38,721 bases of DNA from Flavobacterium sp. SCGC AAA160-P02. Lineage in GTDB: Bacteria; Bacteroidota; Bacteroidia; Flavobacteriales; Flavobacteriaceae. Shown piece after piece: positions 24,160 through 32,783 of the stretch. The notes below the pieces were generated by a model. That model saw only the letters and a list, made by a program, of their open reading frames with translations, was not told the origin of the DNA and did not search any database. Position numbers and translations under genes: made by a program. Position 1 is the first letter of the stretch. Every line of letters starts with the position of its first letter. The DNA is taken from positions 1-38,721 of the forward strand of contig CATISV010000109.1 of the NCBI GenBank assembly GCA_949541125.1, in the 5' to 3' direction.

Positions 24160-24871
24160 ATCTTCGTTCTCTATTCTGGTATTCTATGATAGCATCATAA
24201 AAATGCTCTTTTCTAAAATCTGGCCAAAGTATATTTGTGAAATATAATTCAGCATAAGCCATTTGCCATAAAAGGAAATTACTTATTCTTTTTTCACCGC
24301 TTGTCCTTAACATTAAATCAACATCGGGCAAATTAAACGTATATAAATGATTATTTATAATTTTTTCGTCAATTTCTTCAATATTAAGCTCCTTATTAAC
24401 AACTTTTTTAGATATATTCTTAATTGTATTAACAATTTCCTCCCTTGCTCCATAACTTAAAGCCAATGTTAATACAATTCTTTTATTATTAATTGTTTTA
24501 TCTATTACCTCTTGGAGTATTTTTTGAGCATTATCAGGTAAACTTTTTATATTCCCTATTGCATTTACTCTCACCTCATTCTTTTGAAAAGTATTTAACT
24601 CTTTATTTAAGGAACTTATTAGAAGACTCATTAAGGCATTTACTTCAATTTTGGGTCTTTTCCAGTTTTCAGTTGAAAAAGCGTATAGTGTAATTGCTTC
24701 TGTTCCTAATTCCGAGGCTGCTTCTATGGTTTCTCGAACGGCAGTCAAAGCATTTCTATGGCCAAAAACACGATTCATCCCCTTTCCCTTAGCCCAACGA
24801 CCATTGCCATCCATAATTACAGCAACATGTTTAGGGATATTATTTAAGTCGATTAGTGATTTTTTATCCAT
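24125..24871 (-). CDS. uppS: Undecaprenyl diphosphate synthase
   Basis: This 248-residue enzyme adds isopentenyl units to farnesyl diphosphate to make the C55 carrier lipid for peptidoglycan and surface glycans. Motifs include MDGNGRWA with catalytic Asp21, GHRNA, TLYAFSTENWKRP and the C-terminal RTSGEKRISNFLLWQMAYAELYF. The ATG at 24871 is chosen because it lies four bases after the DUF6089 stop and restores normal length; a longer frame would overlap that gene. Its 3' end overlaps bamA by 35 bases. The uppS-bamA pairing is usual in Bacteroidota. Confidence 0.95.
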   Translation of the reverse strand: MDKKSLIDLNNIPKHVAVIMDGNGRWAKGKGMNRVFGHRNALTAVRETIEAASELGTEAITLYAFSTENWKRPKIEVNALMSLLISSLNKELNTFQKNEVRVNAIGNIKSLPDNAQKILQEVIDKTINNKRIVLTLALSYGAREEIVNTIKNISKKVVNKELNIEEIDEKIINNHLYTFNLPDVDLMLRTSGEKRISNFLLWQMAYAELYFTNILWPDFRKEHFYDAIIEYQNRERRFGKTSEQIIPE

Positions 24872-24875
24872 AAAT

Positions 24876-25553
24876 TTATCTTTGATCAGCAAAGCAAGGG
24901 GGTCTTCCAAAAGTATACACTAAAGAAATACCGGTAAACATATACCAATCATTTGAAGTTCCTCCAAAATCTAAATCTGAAAATTCACTTGTTGTAAAAT
25001 CAAGTTCATCTGTAAATGTATAGCGAAATGAAGTTTCTATTGCACAAGCTATCTTACCATATAGCTTTGTTTTAAAACCAAGCCCAAAGGGAATTGAAAT
25101 TGAGGTATTTCTTGTAAAACTGTAACTACCATCATTATTTTGTAGCCTAGGAGTTTGATAATCTACTGCAGCAATTTGTAATAGAATATAAGGTGTACCA
25201 ATCTTATCCTTTGACGATAAGTCATACTCGTAAAAATTATATTCTATACCCACTGCAAATTCATTTATCAGATTTTTAAAACGAATTCCTCTTTGTTGTC
25301 TAATTTCGTTTTCAGAATCGGCATCGTCTCCTAAAAGAGAAAAAGAACTATAGGATCCTCTTATTGCTATTCTTGGATTTAAATTATATTTATACAAAAT
25401 AGTTCCTCCATAATCATTGGGTTGAATATAATTTGTACGCCCCACATCTCCTACATAATTTACCCCTCCTATAAAAAAACCAACTTCATTTATCTGTGAT
25501 AAACAATTATTTGAAATACAAATAAACAGTAACAATGTTAAATACCTTCCCAT
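24876..25553 (-). CDS. DUF6089 outer-membrane beta-barrel protein
   Basis: This 225-residue protein has a signal peptide (MGRYLTLLLFICISNNCLSQ) and an alternating beta pattern suited to a small outer-membrane barrel, with the DUF6089-type opening INEVGFFIGGVNYVGDVGRTNYI and ending in ISLVYTFGRPPC. It is conserved just ahead of uppS-bamA in Flavobacteriia, so it is likely an early client or accessory of outer-membrane assembly; its function is unknown. It is the first gene of the operon, with a good promoter 17 bases ahead. Confidence 0.88.
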   Translation of the reverse strand: MGRYLTLLLFICISNNCLSQINEVGFFIGGVNYVGDVGRTNYIQPNDYGGTILYKYNLNPRIAIRGSYSSFSLLGDDADSENEIRQQRGIRFKNLINEFAVGIEYNFYEYDLSSKDKIGTPYILLQIAAVDYQTPRLQNNDGSYSFTRNTSISIPFGLGFKTKLYGKIACAIETSFRYTFTDELDFTTSEFSDLDFGGTSNDWYMFTGISLVYTFGRPPCFADQR

Positions 25554-25569
25554 CCCAAAAAATAGCGTG

Positions 25570-25600
25570 CAAATATATATAAATCTATCCGCTTTGTAAA
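25570..25600 (-). promoter_or_regulatory. Promoter of the DUF6089-uppS-bamA-ompH-skp operon
   Basis: On the minus strand TTTA (25600-25597), a 19-base spacer and TATATTTG (25577-25570), an exact TAnnTTTG element. The predicted start is about 10 bases before the ATG at 25553, a very short leader. Confidence 0.6.
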
Positions 25601-25659
25601 GTTAATACAAGAGTCTTTTTGAATAACAACAAATTTAATTTTTTATTGTTAGACTATGC

Positions 25660-26559
25660 TCACAGATTTGATTCATTTCTATTGTCTTCTCCCCACAAAA
25701 GCTTTGTCCGTAGTGTTTTGAAAAAGGATTCGTTATGAGGAATTACGCTTTTTATTGTAAAAGGTGATTTTTTTATAGATATTTTGGTTTCTTTAGGAAC
25801 TGATGTAATTCTTGAATCTAACGAAATTAAAAAACTTTTTTCTCTTGAATCTACTTCTAATTCTATAGACGTATCATCTGGAATAACCATAGGTCTTGCA
25901 TTCAAATTGTGAGGTGCAATAGGTGTAATAACAAAGTTTTTGGAGTTTGGAGAAATGACAGGGCCATTACAACTTAGAGAATATCCAGTAGAGCCAGTTG
26001 GTGTAGCTATAATTAAACCGTCAGACCAGTAATTTGTTAAGTATTCTTTATTTAAAAATGTTTTTACCCCTATCATGGAGGTTGTATTTTCCCTTGCAAT
26101 TGTTATTTCATTCAATGCAAAAGAAAACTCAGTAAAGTTGGAAAATTTGGGACTTGTTTTAATACTCAAAAGTGTTCTCTCTTGAATTTTATATTTTTTA
26201 GCGATTAATAATTCAATCGATTCTTTAATGGCATTTTTTTGAATGTTTGCCAAAAAACCAAGACGTCCTGTATTAATTCCTAAAATAGGAATATTTAAGT
26301 CTCTTATGTACGTAATTGCTCTTAAAATTGTTCCATCACCACCTAAACTAAAAAATAAATCAAAAGAACTATTTAAATCGATAAAGCTGTTAAACGTAGC
26401 ATATTTTTTGGTGAGATAATTCTGTTTATTTAATAGTGTATAAAAATGTTCTTCAAAAAAAACGACTACCTTATGTGTCTCTAGCGCAGATAATAGAATT
26501 TTGATTTCTTTTTCAGCATTTACAGAATATTTTTGACCAAAAATTGCTACCTTTTTCAT
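25660..26559 (-). CDS. nadK: NAD kinase
   Basis: This 299-residue cytoplasmic enzyme phosphorylates NAD to NADP. It has the GGDGT motif at 73-77 (catalytic Asp76), the NE pair in ALNEITIAR and the conserved DGLIIATPTGSTGYSLS stretch around residues 180-196. Length is normal. It lies two bases after the CBS-domain gene, so they are co-transcribed; this pairing is frequent in Flavobacteriia. It is separated from DUF6089 by a 106-base promoter region. Confidence 0.95.
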   Translation of the reverse strand: MKKVAIFGQKYSVNAEKEIKILLSALETHKVVVFFEEHFYTLLNKQNYLTKKYATFNSFIDLNSSFDLFFSLGGDGTILRAITYIRDLNIPILGINTGRLGFLANIQKNAIKESIELLIAKKYKIQERTLLSIKTSPKFSNFTEFSFALNEITIARENTTSMIGVKTFLNKEYLTNYWSDGLIIATPTGSTGYSLSCNGPVISPNSKNFVITPIAPHNLNARPMVIPDDTSIELEVDSREKSFLISLDSRITSVPKETKISIKKSPFTIKSVIPHNESFFKTLRTKLLWGEDNRNESNL

Positions 26560-26561
26560 CC

Positions 26562-27221
26562 TTACATGTTTAAGTACTTTTGTAAATATTCAGACCTTTC
26601 TCTAAGATCTTGTAAGTAAATATCATCTTCGTGCTCCGAAACAATGGTATATTTATAGCTCCTCAATGTTTGAATAACTTCATTGATGTCCTCTGAACTA
26701 ATTTTGATAGTTGCCTGAATTGTGTTAGAGATTTCAGATGAATTATAAAGACCAAGTATCTTACTTTGATTATGTTCTACAATTTGACAGATTTCGCTCA
26801 TTGAAAAATCTTTTTTAGCTTTTTCAATAATCATGACAACTCCATCATTATACATAAAAGGACTGGAGCAAAATAAATCGAGGATATCATTTAACTCATA
26901 ATAACCGATATAGTTTTTTTCTTTATTTAAAACAGGCATTATATTACTTTGATTATTTGCAAATAATTTCATGACCTCTAGAATGGTTGCATTTTCATAA
27001 GCGAAAAAATTACTGAACAAATATGAGTATTTTGAAACGGAAGATTTGTTGTCTTCAATGGTTTGAAAATCGCTTTCGGAGATACAAGCAATAAGTTTTT
27101 GATTTTCAACAATAGGAATATGTGTAATAGGAAGTCTTTTACATATTTTTTGAGCTCTTTTGACAGAGCTATTTAAAGTTAAGACTTCAATTTCGTTGAG
27201 GATGTATTCTTTTATATTCAC
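26562..27221 (-). CDS. Paired CBS-domain protein with ACT-like tail, GTG start
   Basis: This 219-residue protein has two CBS motifs in the first about 125 residues (VKRAQKICKRLPITHIPIVENQKLIACISESD, then ATILEVMKLFANNQSNIMPVLNKEKNYIGYYELND). The C-terminal part (VVMIIEKAKKDFSMSEICQIVEHNQSKILGLY) resembles an ACT-like regulatory module. CBS pairs usually bind adenosine nucleotides, so a link to NADP supply through the adjoining nadK is plausible but unproven. The start is GTG at 27221; no ATG is near. A minus-strand -7-like element ends six bases ahead, suggesting a leaderless or nearly leaderless message. Confidence 0.82.
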   Translation of the reverse strand: MNIKEYILNEIEVLTLNSSVKRAQKICKRLPITHIPIVENQKLIACISESDFQTIEDNKSSVSKYSYLFSNFFAYENATILEVMKLFANNQSNIMPVLNKEKNYIGYYELNDILDLFCSSPFMYNDGVVMIIEKAKKDFSMSEICQIVEHNQSKILGLYNSSEISNTIQATIKISSEDINEVIQTLRSYKYTIVSEHEDDIYLQDLRERSEYLQKYLNM

Positions 27222-27227
27222 GCTTTA

Positions 27228-27235
27228 CGAATATA
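27228..27235 (-). promoter_or_regulatory. -7 element of the CBS-nadK operon
   Basis: The minus strand reads TATATTCG, one base from TAnnTTTG, ending six bases before the GTG at 27221. It faces the pdxJ element at 27257-27264, and the two promoters share a 59-base region. Confidence 0.4.
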
Positions 27236-27256
27236 GTTTAAAATCATTAAATACCG

Positions 27257-27264
27257 TACTTTTG
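27257..27264 (+). promoter_or_regulatory. -7 promoter element of pdxJ
   Basis: TACTTTTG is an exact TAnnTTTG match, 16 bases before the ATG at 27281. A -33 element is only weakly represented by TTTA at 27237-27240. Confidence 0.45.
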
Positions 27265-27280
27265 TATTTTATTTGAACTA

Positions 27281-27997
27281 ATGACAAAGTTAAGCGTAAA
27301 TATTAATAAAATAGCAACTTTACGTAATTCAAGAGGTGGAGACGTCCCTAATTTATTAGATGTTGCAAGAGATGTTCAAGAATTTGGTGCTCAAGGTATC
27401 ACAATTCATCCAAGACCCGATGAACGTCATATTCGCTATCAAGATGCCTACGATCTTAAACCAATAGTTACCACAGAATACAATATTGAGGGAAACCCTA
27501 TTCAAAAATTCATGGATTTGGTATTAGATATTAAACCAACACAGGTTACCTTAGTTCCAGATAGTGTTAGTCAAATTACGTCAAATGCAGGTTGGGATAC
27601 AATTACCCATAAATCGTTTTTACAAGAAGTGATAAAGGAAATTAAAAACTCTGGGATTAGAACGTCAATTTTTATTGATACAGATTTAAAACTAATTGAA
27701 GCGGCTGCCAAGATAGGAACTGATAGAATTGAATTGTATACAGAGTATTTTGCTAGTCAGTTTCAATACGGAAATAAAGAAGTAGCAATAAAACCTTATA
27801 CTGAAGCGGCAATTTTAGCTCATGAATTAGGATTAGGAATCAATGCAGGACATGATTTGAGTATAAGTAATATTGAGTATTTTAAAAATAATATTCCCAA
27901 TTTAGCGGAAGTTTCTATAGGACATGCATTAATTTCTGAAAGTTTATACCTAGGCTTACAAAATGTTGTAAATATGTATTTGCATCGACTTCAATAA
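27281..27997 (+). CDS. pdxJ: Pyridoxine 5'-phosphate synthase
   Basis: This 238-residue TIM-barrel enzyme closes the ring of vitamin B6, joining 1-deoxyxylulose 5-phosphate with 3-amino-2-oxopropyl phosphate. It shows the family N-terminus TKLSVNINKIATLRNSRGG, the ITIHPRPDERHIRYQD motif around residues 40-55, and the late GLGINAGHDLSISNI and EVSIGHALISE motifs. The length is normal. An alpha/beta hydrolase gene begins one base after its stop, so the two are co-transcribed. Confidence 0.95.
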   Translation: MTKLSVNINKIATLRNSRGGDVPNLLDVARDVQEFGAQGITIHPRPDERHIRYQDAYDLKPIVTTEYNIEGNPIQKFMDLVLDIKPTQVTLVPDSVSQITSNAGWDTITHKSFLQEVIKEIKNSGIRTSIFIDTDLKLIEAAAKIGTDRIELYTEYFASQFQYGNKEVAIKPYTEAAILAHELGLGINAGHDLSISNIEYFKNNIPNLAEVSIGHALISESLYLGLQNVVNMYLHRLQ

Positions 27998-27998
27998 T

Positions 27999-28766
27999 AT
28001 GGATATTCTTCACTCAAAAATTGTTGGAAAAGGAGTCCCTTTTTTAATTCTTCATGGATATTTTGGGATGGGTGATAATTGGAAATCTATGGCAAAAGCT
28101 TTTGGAGAATATTTTGAAGTTCATATTATAGATCAGCGCAATCATGGTAGAAGTTTTCATTCAGATGATTTTAACTATGAACTCATGGTTGAAGATCTAT
28201 ATAACTATATTAGTTTCCATCGTCTGGAGAATGTTATTTTGTTGGGGCATTCTATGGGTGGAAAGACAGCGATGTTATTTGCGGTTACATATTCAGCATT
28301 GGTTCATAAATTAATTATTGCAGATATCTCTCCCAGATATTATAGCCCTCATCATAATGATATATTAAAAGCCTTAAATTCTGTTGATTTCTCTATTCAG
28401 TATTCTAGAAAGTTAGTTGAAAAAAAAATAGCTGAATTGATTCCTGAAAAAGAAGTCCGTTCTTTTTTAATGAAAAATGTGTATTGGAGAGAGAAAGGAG
28501 TTTTAGACTTCAGATTTCATTTACCATCTTTAACAGAGAATACTTCTGAAGTAGGAAAAGCACTATCACCCTCTACTAATTTTGAAGGCGAAACGTTATT
28601 TCTCTCGGGTGAAAATTCAGAATATATTACAGAAAAGGAAATTCCAATTATACATGCCCATTTCCCAAATTCACAAATCAGAATAATAAAAAACTCAGGT
28701 CATTGGTTGCATGTAGAAAATCCGAAACAATTTTATGATTTTGTCATCAATTTTTTAAAACCTTAG
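27999..28766 (+). CDS. YbfF-type alpha/beta hydrolase
   Basis: This 255-residue cytoplasmic alpha/beta hydrolase resembles the YbfF esterase group. It has the oxyanion stretch LHGYFGMGDNW (19-28), DQRNHGRS (45-52), the nucleophile Ser85 in GHSMGG and the catalytic His in KNSGHWLHVENP near residue 234. Family members cleave short-chain and acyl-CoA or acyl esters, and no natural substrate is known here. It is coupled to pdxJ by a one-base gap and ends in a 12-base overlap with converging alr. Confidence 0.88.
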   Translation: MDILHSKIVGKGVPFLILHGYFGMGDNWKSMAKAFGEYFEVHIIDQRNHGRSFHSDDFNYELMVEDLYNYISFHRLENVILLGHSMGGKTAMLFAVTYSALVHKLIIADISPRYYSPHHNDILKALNSVDFSIQYSRKLVEKKIAELIPEKEVRSFLMKNVYWREKGVLDFRFHLPSLTENTSEVGKALSPSTNFEGETLFLSGENSEYITEKEIPIIHAHFPNSQIRIIKNSGHWLHVENPKQFYDFVINFLKP

Positions 28767-29855
28767 GAATCTTTTGATCCGCTGAGAAATCATAGTCAAA
28801 ATTTCATAAGAAATAGTATTGGTTATGGAGGCCATAAACAAGATATCCTCTTGGTTTTTAAAAATAAAAACCTCGTCCCCTTCATCACAATTTATAGAGC
28901 TTATGTCAACCATTATCATATCCATACAGACATTACCAACAATCCAAGCTTTTTTATCACGTATGGTTACGTATCCTTTATTATTTCCTAATTTTCTTGA
29001 AATCCCATCTGCATGACCAATGGGAATTGTTGCTGTTTTGGTTAGTCTTTTTGCCTTAAAAGCTCTATTGTATCCAACAGTTTCTCCTTTTTTTATGGTA
29101 TGAATTTGAGAAATAACAGATTTTAAGACATGTGAATTTTTTAATTTAGAAGTTTCTTCTTTATTATTTCCAAAACCATACAAACCAATTCCAATTCTGA
29201 CCATGTCAAATTGAGCTTCGGGATAGTTGATTACCCCTGATGTATTTAAAGCATGTATTATTGGTTTATAATCTAAATAGGTATCAACTTCTTTAATAAT
29301 GGAATTGAAATTATTAAGTTGAGTGAGTGTAAAATCTCGTTCACTAGTATCTTCACTAGCTGCTAAATGAGATAATATTGACACAATTTTATGGTATTTT
29401 GATTCACCGAGAGAGCTCATGAGCTTAGGAACATCATTATTGCAAAATCCCAGTCGATTCAAACCGGTATTAAATTTCAAATGAATAGGGTACTCTGTGA
29501 GTAATTGTTTTTCGGTGAAGCTTAAAAAAGCATTTAATATATTAAAATTATAAAGGCTTGGTTCTAATTGATATTGAACGATTAGGTCAATATTTTGTGA
29601 TTGAGGATGCAGAACTAAAATCGGAGTTTTAATATCCGCTTGTCTTAATGCAACTCCTTCATGACTATAGGCAACAGCAAAGTAATCTACCTTATCTTTT
29701 AAAAAAGAAGCGACTTTCACCCCATCGCTTCCATAACCGAAAGCTTTTACAACTGCTAAAATTTTTGTTTCTGGATGTAGTTTTTGTCTGAAGTAATTGA
29801 GATTATGTGTAATTGCATTCCCTTCAATTTCTAATACAGTTACATGATTATTCAT
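28755..29855 (-). CDS. alr: Alanine racemase
   Basis: This 366-residue PLP enzyme makes D-alanine for peptidoglycan. The PLP lysine Lys37 is in AVVKAFGYG, the barrel motifs LKFNTGLNRLGF and GIGLYGFG follow, and the catalytic Tyr is in VGYNRAFKA. The C-terminal domain carries the family VCMDMIMVDIS stretch. It begins four bases after the tdk stop, so tdk and alr form an operon. It overlaps the converging hydrolase gene by 12 bases at the 3' end. Confidence 0.93.
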   Translation of the reverse strand: MNNHVTVLEIEGNAITHNLNYFRQKLHPETKILAVVKAFGYGSDGVKVASFLKDKVDYFAVAYSHEGVALRQADIKTPILVLHPQSQNIDLIVQYQLEPSLYNFNILNAFLSFTEKQLLTEYPIHLKFNTGLNRLGFCNNDVPKLMSSLGESKYHKIVSILSHLAASEDTSERDFTLTQLNNFNSIIKEVDTYLDYKPIIHALNTSGVINYPEAQFDMVRIGIGLYGFGNNKEETSKLKNSHVLKSVISQIHTIKKGETVGYNRAFKAKRLTKTATIPIGHADGISRKLGNNKGYVTIRDKKAWIVGNVCMDMIMVDISSINCDEGDEVFIFKNQEDILFMASITNTISYEILTMISQRIKRFLRF

Positions 29856-29859
29856 GGGG

Positions 29860-30486
29860 TTACTCTAGATTAATTTCAGATTTTTTTTCTTTCTGAATTT
29901 CTTTTTTTTGGGAAAGAATAGCTTCATAATAAGCAGCTCTGCTTAATGGTTCGTATTCCTGAGTTTCCCCTAAGAAGACAATATCATCACTGTTCGATTT
30001 TCTAAAACTATAATTTGCGAGGTTTCCTGTTCTAGTACAAACTGCATGTACTTTCGTTACATATTCTGCGGTTGCCATTAATGCGGGCATAGGACCAAAG
30101 GGATTTCCTTTAAAATCCATATCTAGTCCAGCAACTATGACACGAATTCCTTTATTCGCCAAATCATTACAGACAGATACAATTTCGTCATCAAAAAATT
30201 GAGCTTCATCAATTCCAACAACATCAACATTATTTACTAGTAGTCTGATGTTTGAAGATAAAGAAACAGGAGTTGAACGAATTTCATTTGCATTGTGAGA
30301 AACTACCATCTCATTATCATAACGGGTGTCTACAATAGGTTTAAAGATTTCTACACGCTGTTTTGCAAATTGAGCTCTTTTAAGTCTTCTAATTAACTCT
30401 TCTGTTTTTCCTGAAAACATAGAGCCACAAATTACTTCTATCCAACCAAATTGTTCTGTGTGATTTACTGTATTTTCAAGAAACAT
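29860..30486 (-). CDS. tdk: Thymidine kinase
   Basis: This 208-residue type II (TK1-like) kinase salvages thymidine. It has the P-loop GSMFSGKT (21-28), DEAQFF (93-98, with catalytic Glu94) and [13 protein letters not shown]. The lasso region keeps only Cys150 ([10 protein letters not shown]), and the later expected Cys pair is replaced by EPLSRAAYY, so the usual four-cysteine zinc site appears incomplete. I recall similar loss in other Bacteroidota thymidine kinases. The first gene of a tdk-alr operon, with a -7 element at 30545-30538. Confidence 0.92.
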   Translation of the reverse strand: MFLENTVNHTEQFGWIEVICGSMFSGKTEELIRRLKRAQFAKQRVEIFKPIVDTRYDNEMVVSHNANEIRSTPVSLSSNIRLLVNNVDVVGIDEAQFFDDEIVSVCNDLANKGIRVIVAGLDMDFKGNPFGPMPALMATAEYVTKVHAVCTRTGNLANYSFRKSNSDDIVFLGETQEYEPLSRAAYYEAILSQKKEIQKEKKSEINLE

Positions 30487-30537
30487 TTTGTAATTTTAGG
30501 CTTTATATAATTTGTTGTTATTCTTTGTGAATGTATG

Positions 30538-30545
30538 CAAATTTA
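30538..30545 (-). promoter_or_regulatory. -7 promoter element of tdk-alr
   Basis: The minus strand reads TAAATTTG, an exact TAnnTTTG match, about 50 bases before the tdk ATG. No clear -33 element. Confidence 0.4.
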
Positions 30546-30584
30546 TTAAAAATGACATTATAAAATAATTAAAAAAGACAACTT

Positions 30585-31367
30585 ATGCATAAAAAACTCG
30601 CTGCAGACCTTACTAGTTTAGCTCACAGTATTTTGCAAATGAAAAATAAAGAGGATGTTTTTGCTTTGAAAACAAAAGCCTATGAAGTATATGAGAAATT
30701 AGCTGTTTTAGCTTACGTGGAAGAGTATATTAATACTACACCAAATGCAGAGCATACAAAAGAAGAGTTGGTTGCATTGATTAAAGATGCGTCTAAAGAA
30801 ATTGAGAAAGAAGTTGTGGTACAAGAAGTTGATGATTCAACGGAAGAAGTTGCTATAAATATTGAAAATCAAGAAGAACTTAATAAAGATGATATAGTAG
30901 ATGAATTAGAGGACAAGGACACTATTAAATCATTAGAAAAAGAATTGATGGATACAGAGGTACAATCAAAAGAAAAAGAGGATTTGTTTTCTAAAATAGA
31001 CGAGAGTTCTGATGGTGTCGTCGATTCTAAAGAAGAAATTCAACCAACATTAGAAGAGGAATTAAAAGATACAGTATCTGCAGATATAGTTGCAGATTTA
31101 TTTGAAAATGCTACAAAAAAATCACTAAATGATAAACTTCAATCAGATATCCAAATTGGATTAAATGATCGTATAGCTTTTGTAAAAAACTTGTTTGGAG
31201 AAAGCCAAGAAGATTTTAATCGAGTAGTTTCTCAGTTAAATTCCTTCAAAACAGAAAAAGAAGCAAAAAAATTCATTAATAAAGTGGTAAAACCAGATTA
31301 TGATTGGACAGATAAAGAAGAAATAGTAGAACGTTTTATGTCAATTGTTAAACGTAAATTTGCCTAA
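30585..31367 (+). CDS. Conserved acidic protein of unknown function
   Basis: This 260-residue soluble protein has three parts: an N-terminal helical module (MHKKLAADLTSLAHSIL … YEVYEKLAVLAYVEEYI, about 1-50), a long acidic, low-complexity stretch (about 80-180, rich in Glu, Asp and Lys) and a compact C-terminal helical module (GLNDRIAFVKNLFGESQEDFNRVVSQLNSF … FINKVVKPDYDW, about 195-260). It lacks a signal peptide, so it is cytoplasmic. I do not recognise a named family; such proteins sit near tdk in other Flavobacteriia. It opens a three-gene run with DUF6165 and a DUF3089 lipoprotein. Confidence 0.8.
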   Translation: MHKKLAADLTSLAHSILQMKNKEDVFALKTKAYEVYEKLAVLAYVEEYINTTPNAEHTKEELVALIKDASKEIEKEVVVQEVDDSTEEVAINIENQEELNKDDIVDELEDKDTIKSLEKELMDTEVQSKEKEDLFSKIDESSDGVVDSKEEIQPTLEEELKDTVSADIVADLFENATKKSLNDKLQSDIQIGLNDRIAFVKNLFGESQEDFNRVVSQLNSFKTEKEAKKFINKVVKPDYDWTDKEEIVERFMSIVKRKFA

Positions 31368-31377
31368 AAATTATTGT

Positions 31378-31776
31378 ATGAAAATAGAAGTTTCCAACGG
31401 AGAAATTATAGACAAGTATACCATTTTAGAAATTAAACTTTCTGAAATCAAAAATACAGAAAAATTAATGAATATTAAAAATGAATACCAAACCTTAACA
31501 CCAGATGTTAAATATATTTATGAAACTTGCAAAGACAAAATTCAGCTTAAAACATTACAAAACAAATTGTTAGAAGTCAACAAAAAATTGTGGAAAATTG
31601 AAGATGATATTAGGGAATGTGAAAGAGCAAATGATTTTGGTCAGACATTTGTAAATCTTGCTCGTTCAGTTTATTTCACTAATGATGATCGCTCTGATGT
31701 AAAAAAAGAAATTAATATTCTTACTGAGTCAAATTTCGTAGAAGAAAAGTCATATGAAGATTACAAATTAGAATAA
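31378..31776 (+). CDS. DUF6165 family protein
   Basis: The ATG at 31378 gives 132 residues beginning MKIEVSNGEIIDKYTILEIKL, the family's characteristic opening, and then long charged helices that suggest a coiled coil. An in-frame ATG 11 codons upstream overlaps the previous gene and adds residues not expected in this family. It follows that gene by 10 bases. DUF6165 proteins are often found with polysaccharide or lipopolysaccharide genes, but no such genes are here and the function is unknown. Confidence 0.8.
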   Translation: MKIEVSNGEIIDKYTILEIKLSEIKNTEKLMNIKNEYQTLTPDVKYIYETCKDKIQLKTLQNKLLEVNKKLWKIEDDIRECERANDFGQTFVNLARSVYFTNDDRSDVKKEINILTESNFVEEKSYEDYKLE

Positions 31777-31778
31777 AG

Positions 31779-32783
31779 ATGACCTTTAAGCCTCTACTTA
31801 TTTTGTTGTTGATTTCTTTACTAGGATGTAAGTCTACGCAACAAATTCAAAGTTATATTCCAGAAAATATTCCTCAAACACCAGATTATAACCTGAGATC
31901 TTCTTGGGCAGTTTTACCTTCAAAATATACAGAAGCGTTTAAGATGTTTACTACAAAGGAATTAGACTCTTTACCAGTAGATGTTTTTTATGTTTATCCT
32001 ACTCTAAATTCTGAAAAAAAGGATCTTCGGTGGAACGTACCGATTACTGATATAGAACAAAATAAAAAAGTTTTAGAAAAAGCAGTTTTGATGCAAGCTT
32101 CAGCTTTAGCAAGCACAGGTAGAGTATATGTCCCCTTTTATCGTCAGGCACATTACCGTTCCTACAAAATGTTTAATGAAGGTGGAAAACAGGCCCTAGA
32201 GTTGGCATATTCAGATGTAAAAAAAGCGTTTGAAGTTTATTTAGAAAAATACAACAAAGGAAGACCTATTATTCTATTTAGTCATAGTCAAGGAACGAAT
32301 CATACTGTACAATTACTCAGTGATTTTTTTGATGGTAAAATCCTTCAAAAAAGATTGGTTGCCGCATACATTCCAGGGATGCCTATACCACCAAATCAGT
32401 TCAAAACAATTCAACCGATGACCTCACCAGAAGAAATCGGCGGTTTTGTTTCATGGAATACCTTTAAAAAAGGACATTACCCAAAGAATGCTACAAATTG
32501 GTATAGCGGTGCTGTTACTACCAACCCGATTACTTGGGATGACAAGAAATATACTACTTTATCACAACATAAAGGATTCTTATTCACCAATAAAAAAATC
32601 TACAAGAAAGCACTCGACATAGAAATTACTGATGGATTAGTTTGGTCAAGTAATCCTAAATTTAAAAAACGATTTTTAATGTCTTTTATAAAGAATTATC
32701 ACGCAGGGGATATCAATCTATTTTGGCAAGATATTAGAGAAAATTCAATATTGAGAGTGAAAGAATACTTCAAAAAAAATTAA
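31779..32783 (+). CDS. DUF3089 alpha/beta-hydrolase-like lipoprotein
   Basis: This 334-residue protein starts with a lipoprotein signal (MTFKPLLILLLISLLGC, Cys17). It is of the DUF3089 type: VDVFYVYPTL, RVYVPFYRQAHYRSY and the nucleophile elbow FSHSQGT with Ser170 are clear. The fold is a predicted alpha/beta hydrolase of unknown substrate; the GFLFTNKKIYKKALDI region and the late NYHAGDINLFWQDIREN, with its His, are family-like. It starts two bases after the DUF6165 stop, and its own stop overlaps the converging ArsC-like gene by four bases (TTAA). Confidence 0.85.
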   Translation: MTFKPLLILLLISLLGCKSTQQIQSYIPENIPQTPDYNLRSSWAVLPSKYTEAFKMFTTKELDSLPVDVFYVYPTLNSEKKDLRWNVPITDIEQNKKVLEKAVLMQASALASTGRVYVPFYRQAHYRSYKMFNEGGKQALELAYSDVKKAFEVYLEKYNKGRPIILFSHSQGTNHTVQLLSDFFDGKILQKRLVAAYIPGMPIPPNQFKTIQPMTSPEEIGGFVSWNTFKKGHYPKNATNWYSGAVTTNPITWDDKKYTTLSQHKGFLFTNKKIYKKALDIEITDGLVWSSNPKFKKRFLMSFIKNYHAGDINLFWQDIRENSILRVKEYFKKN

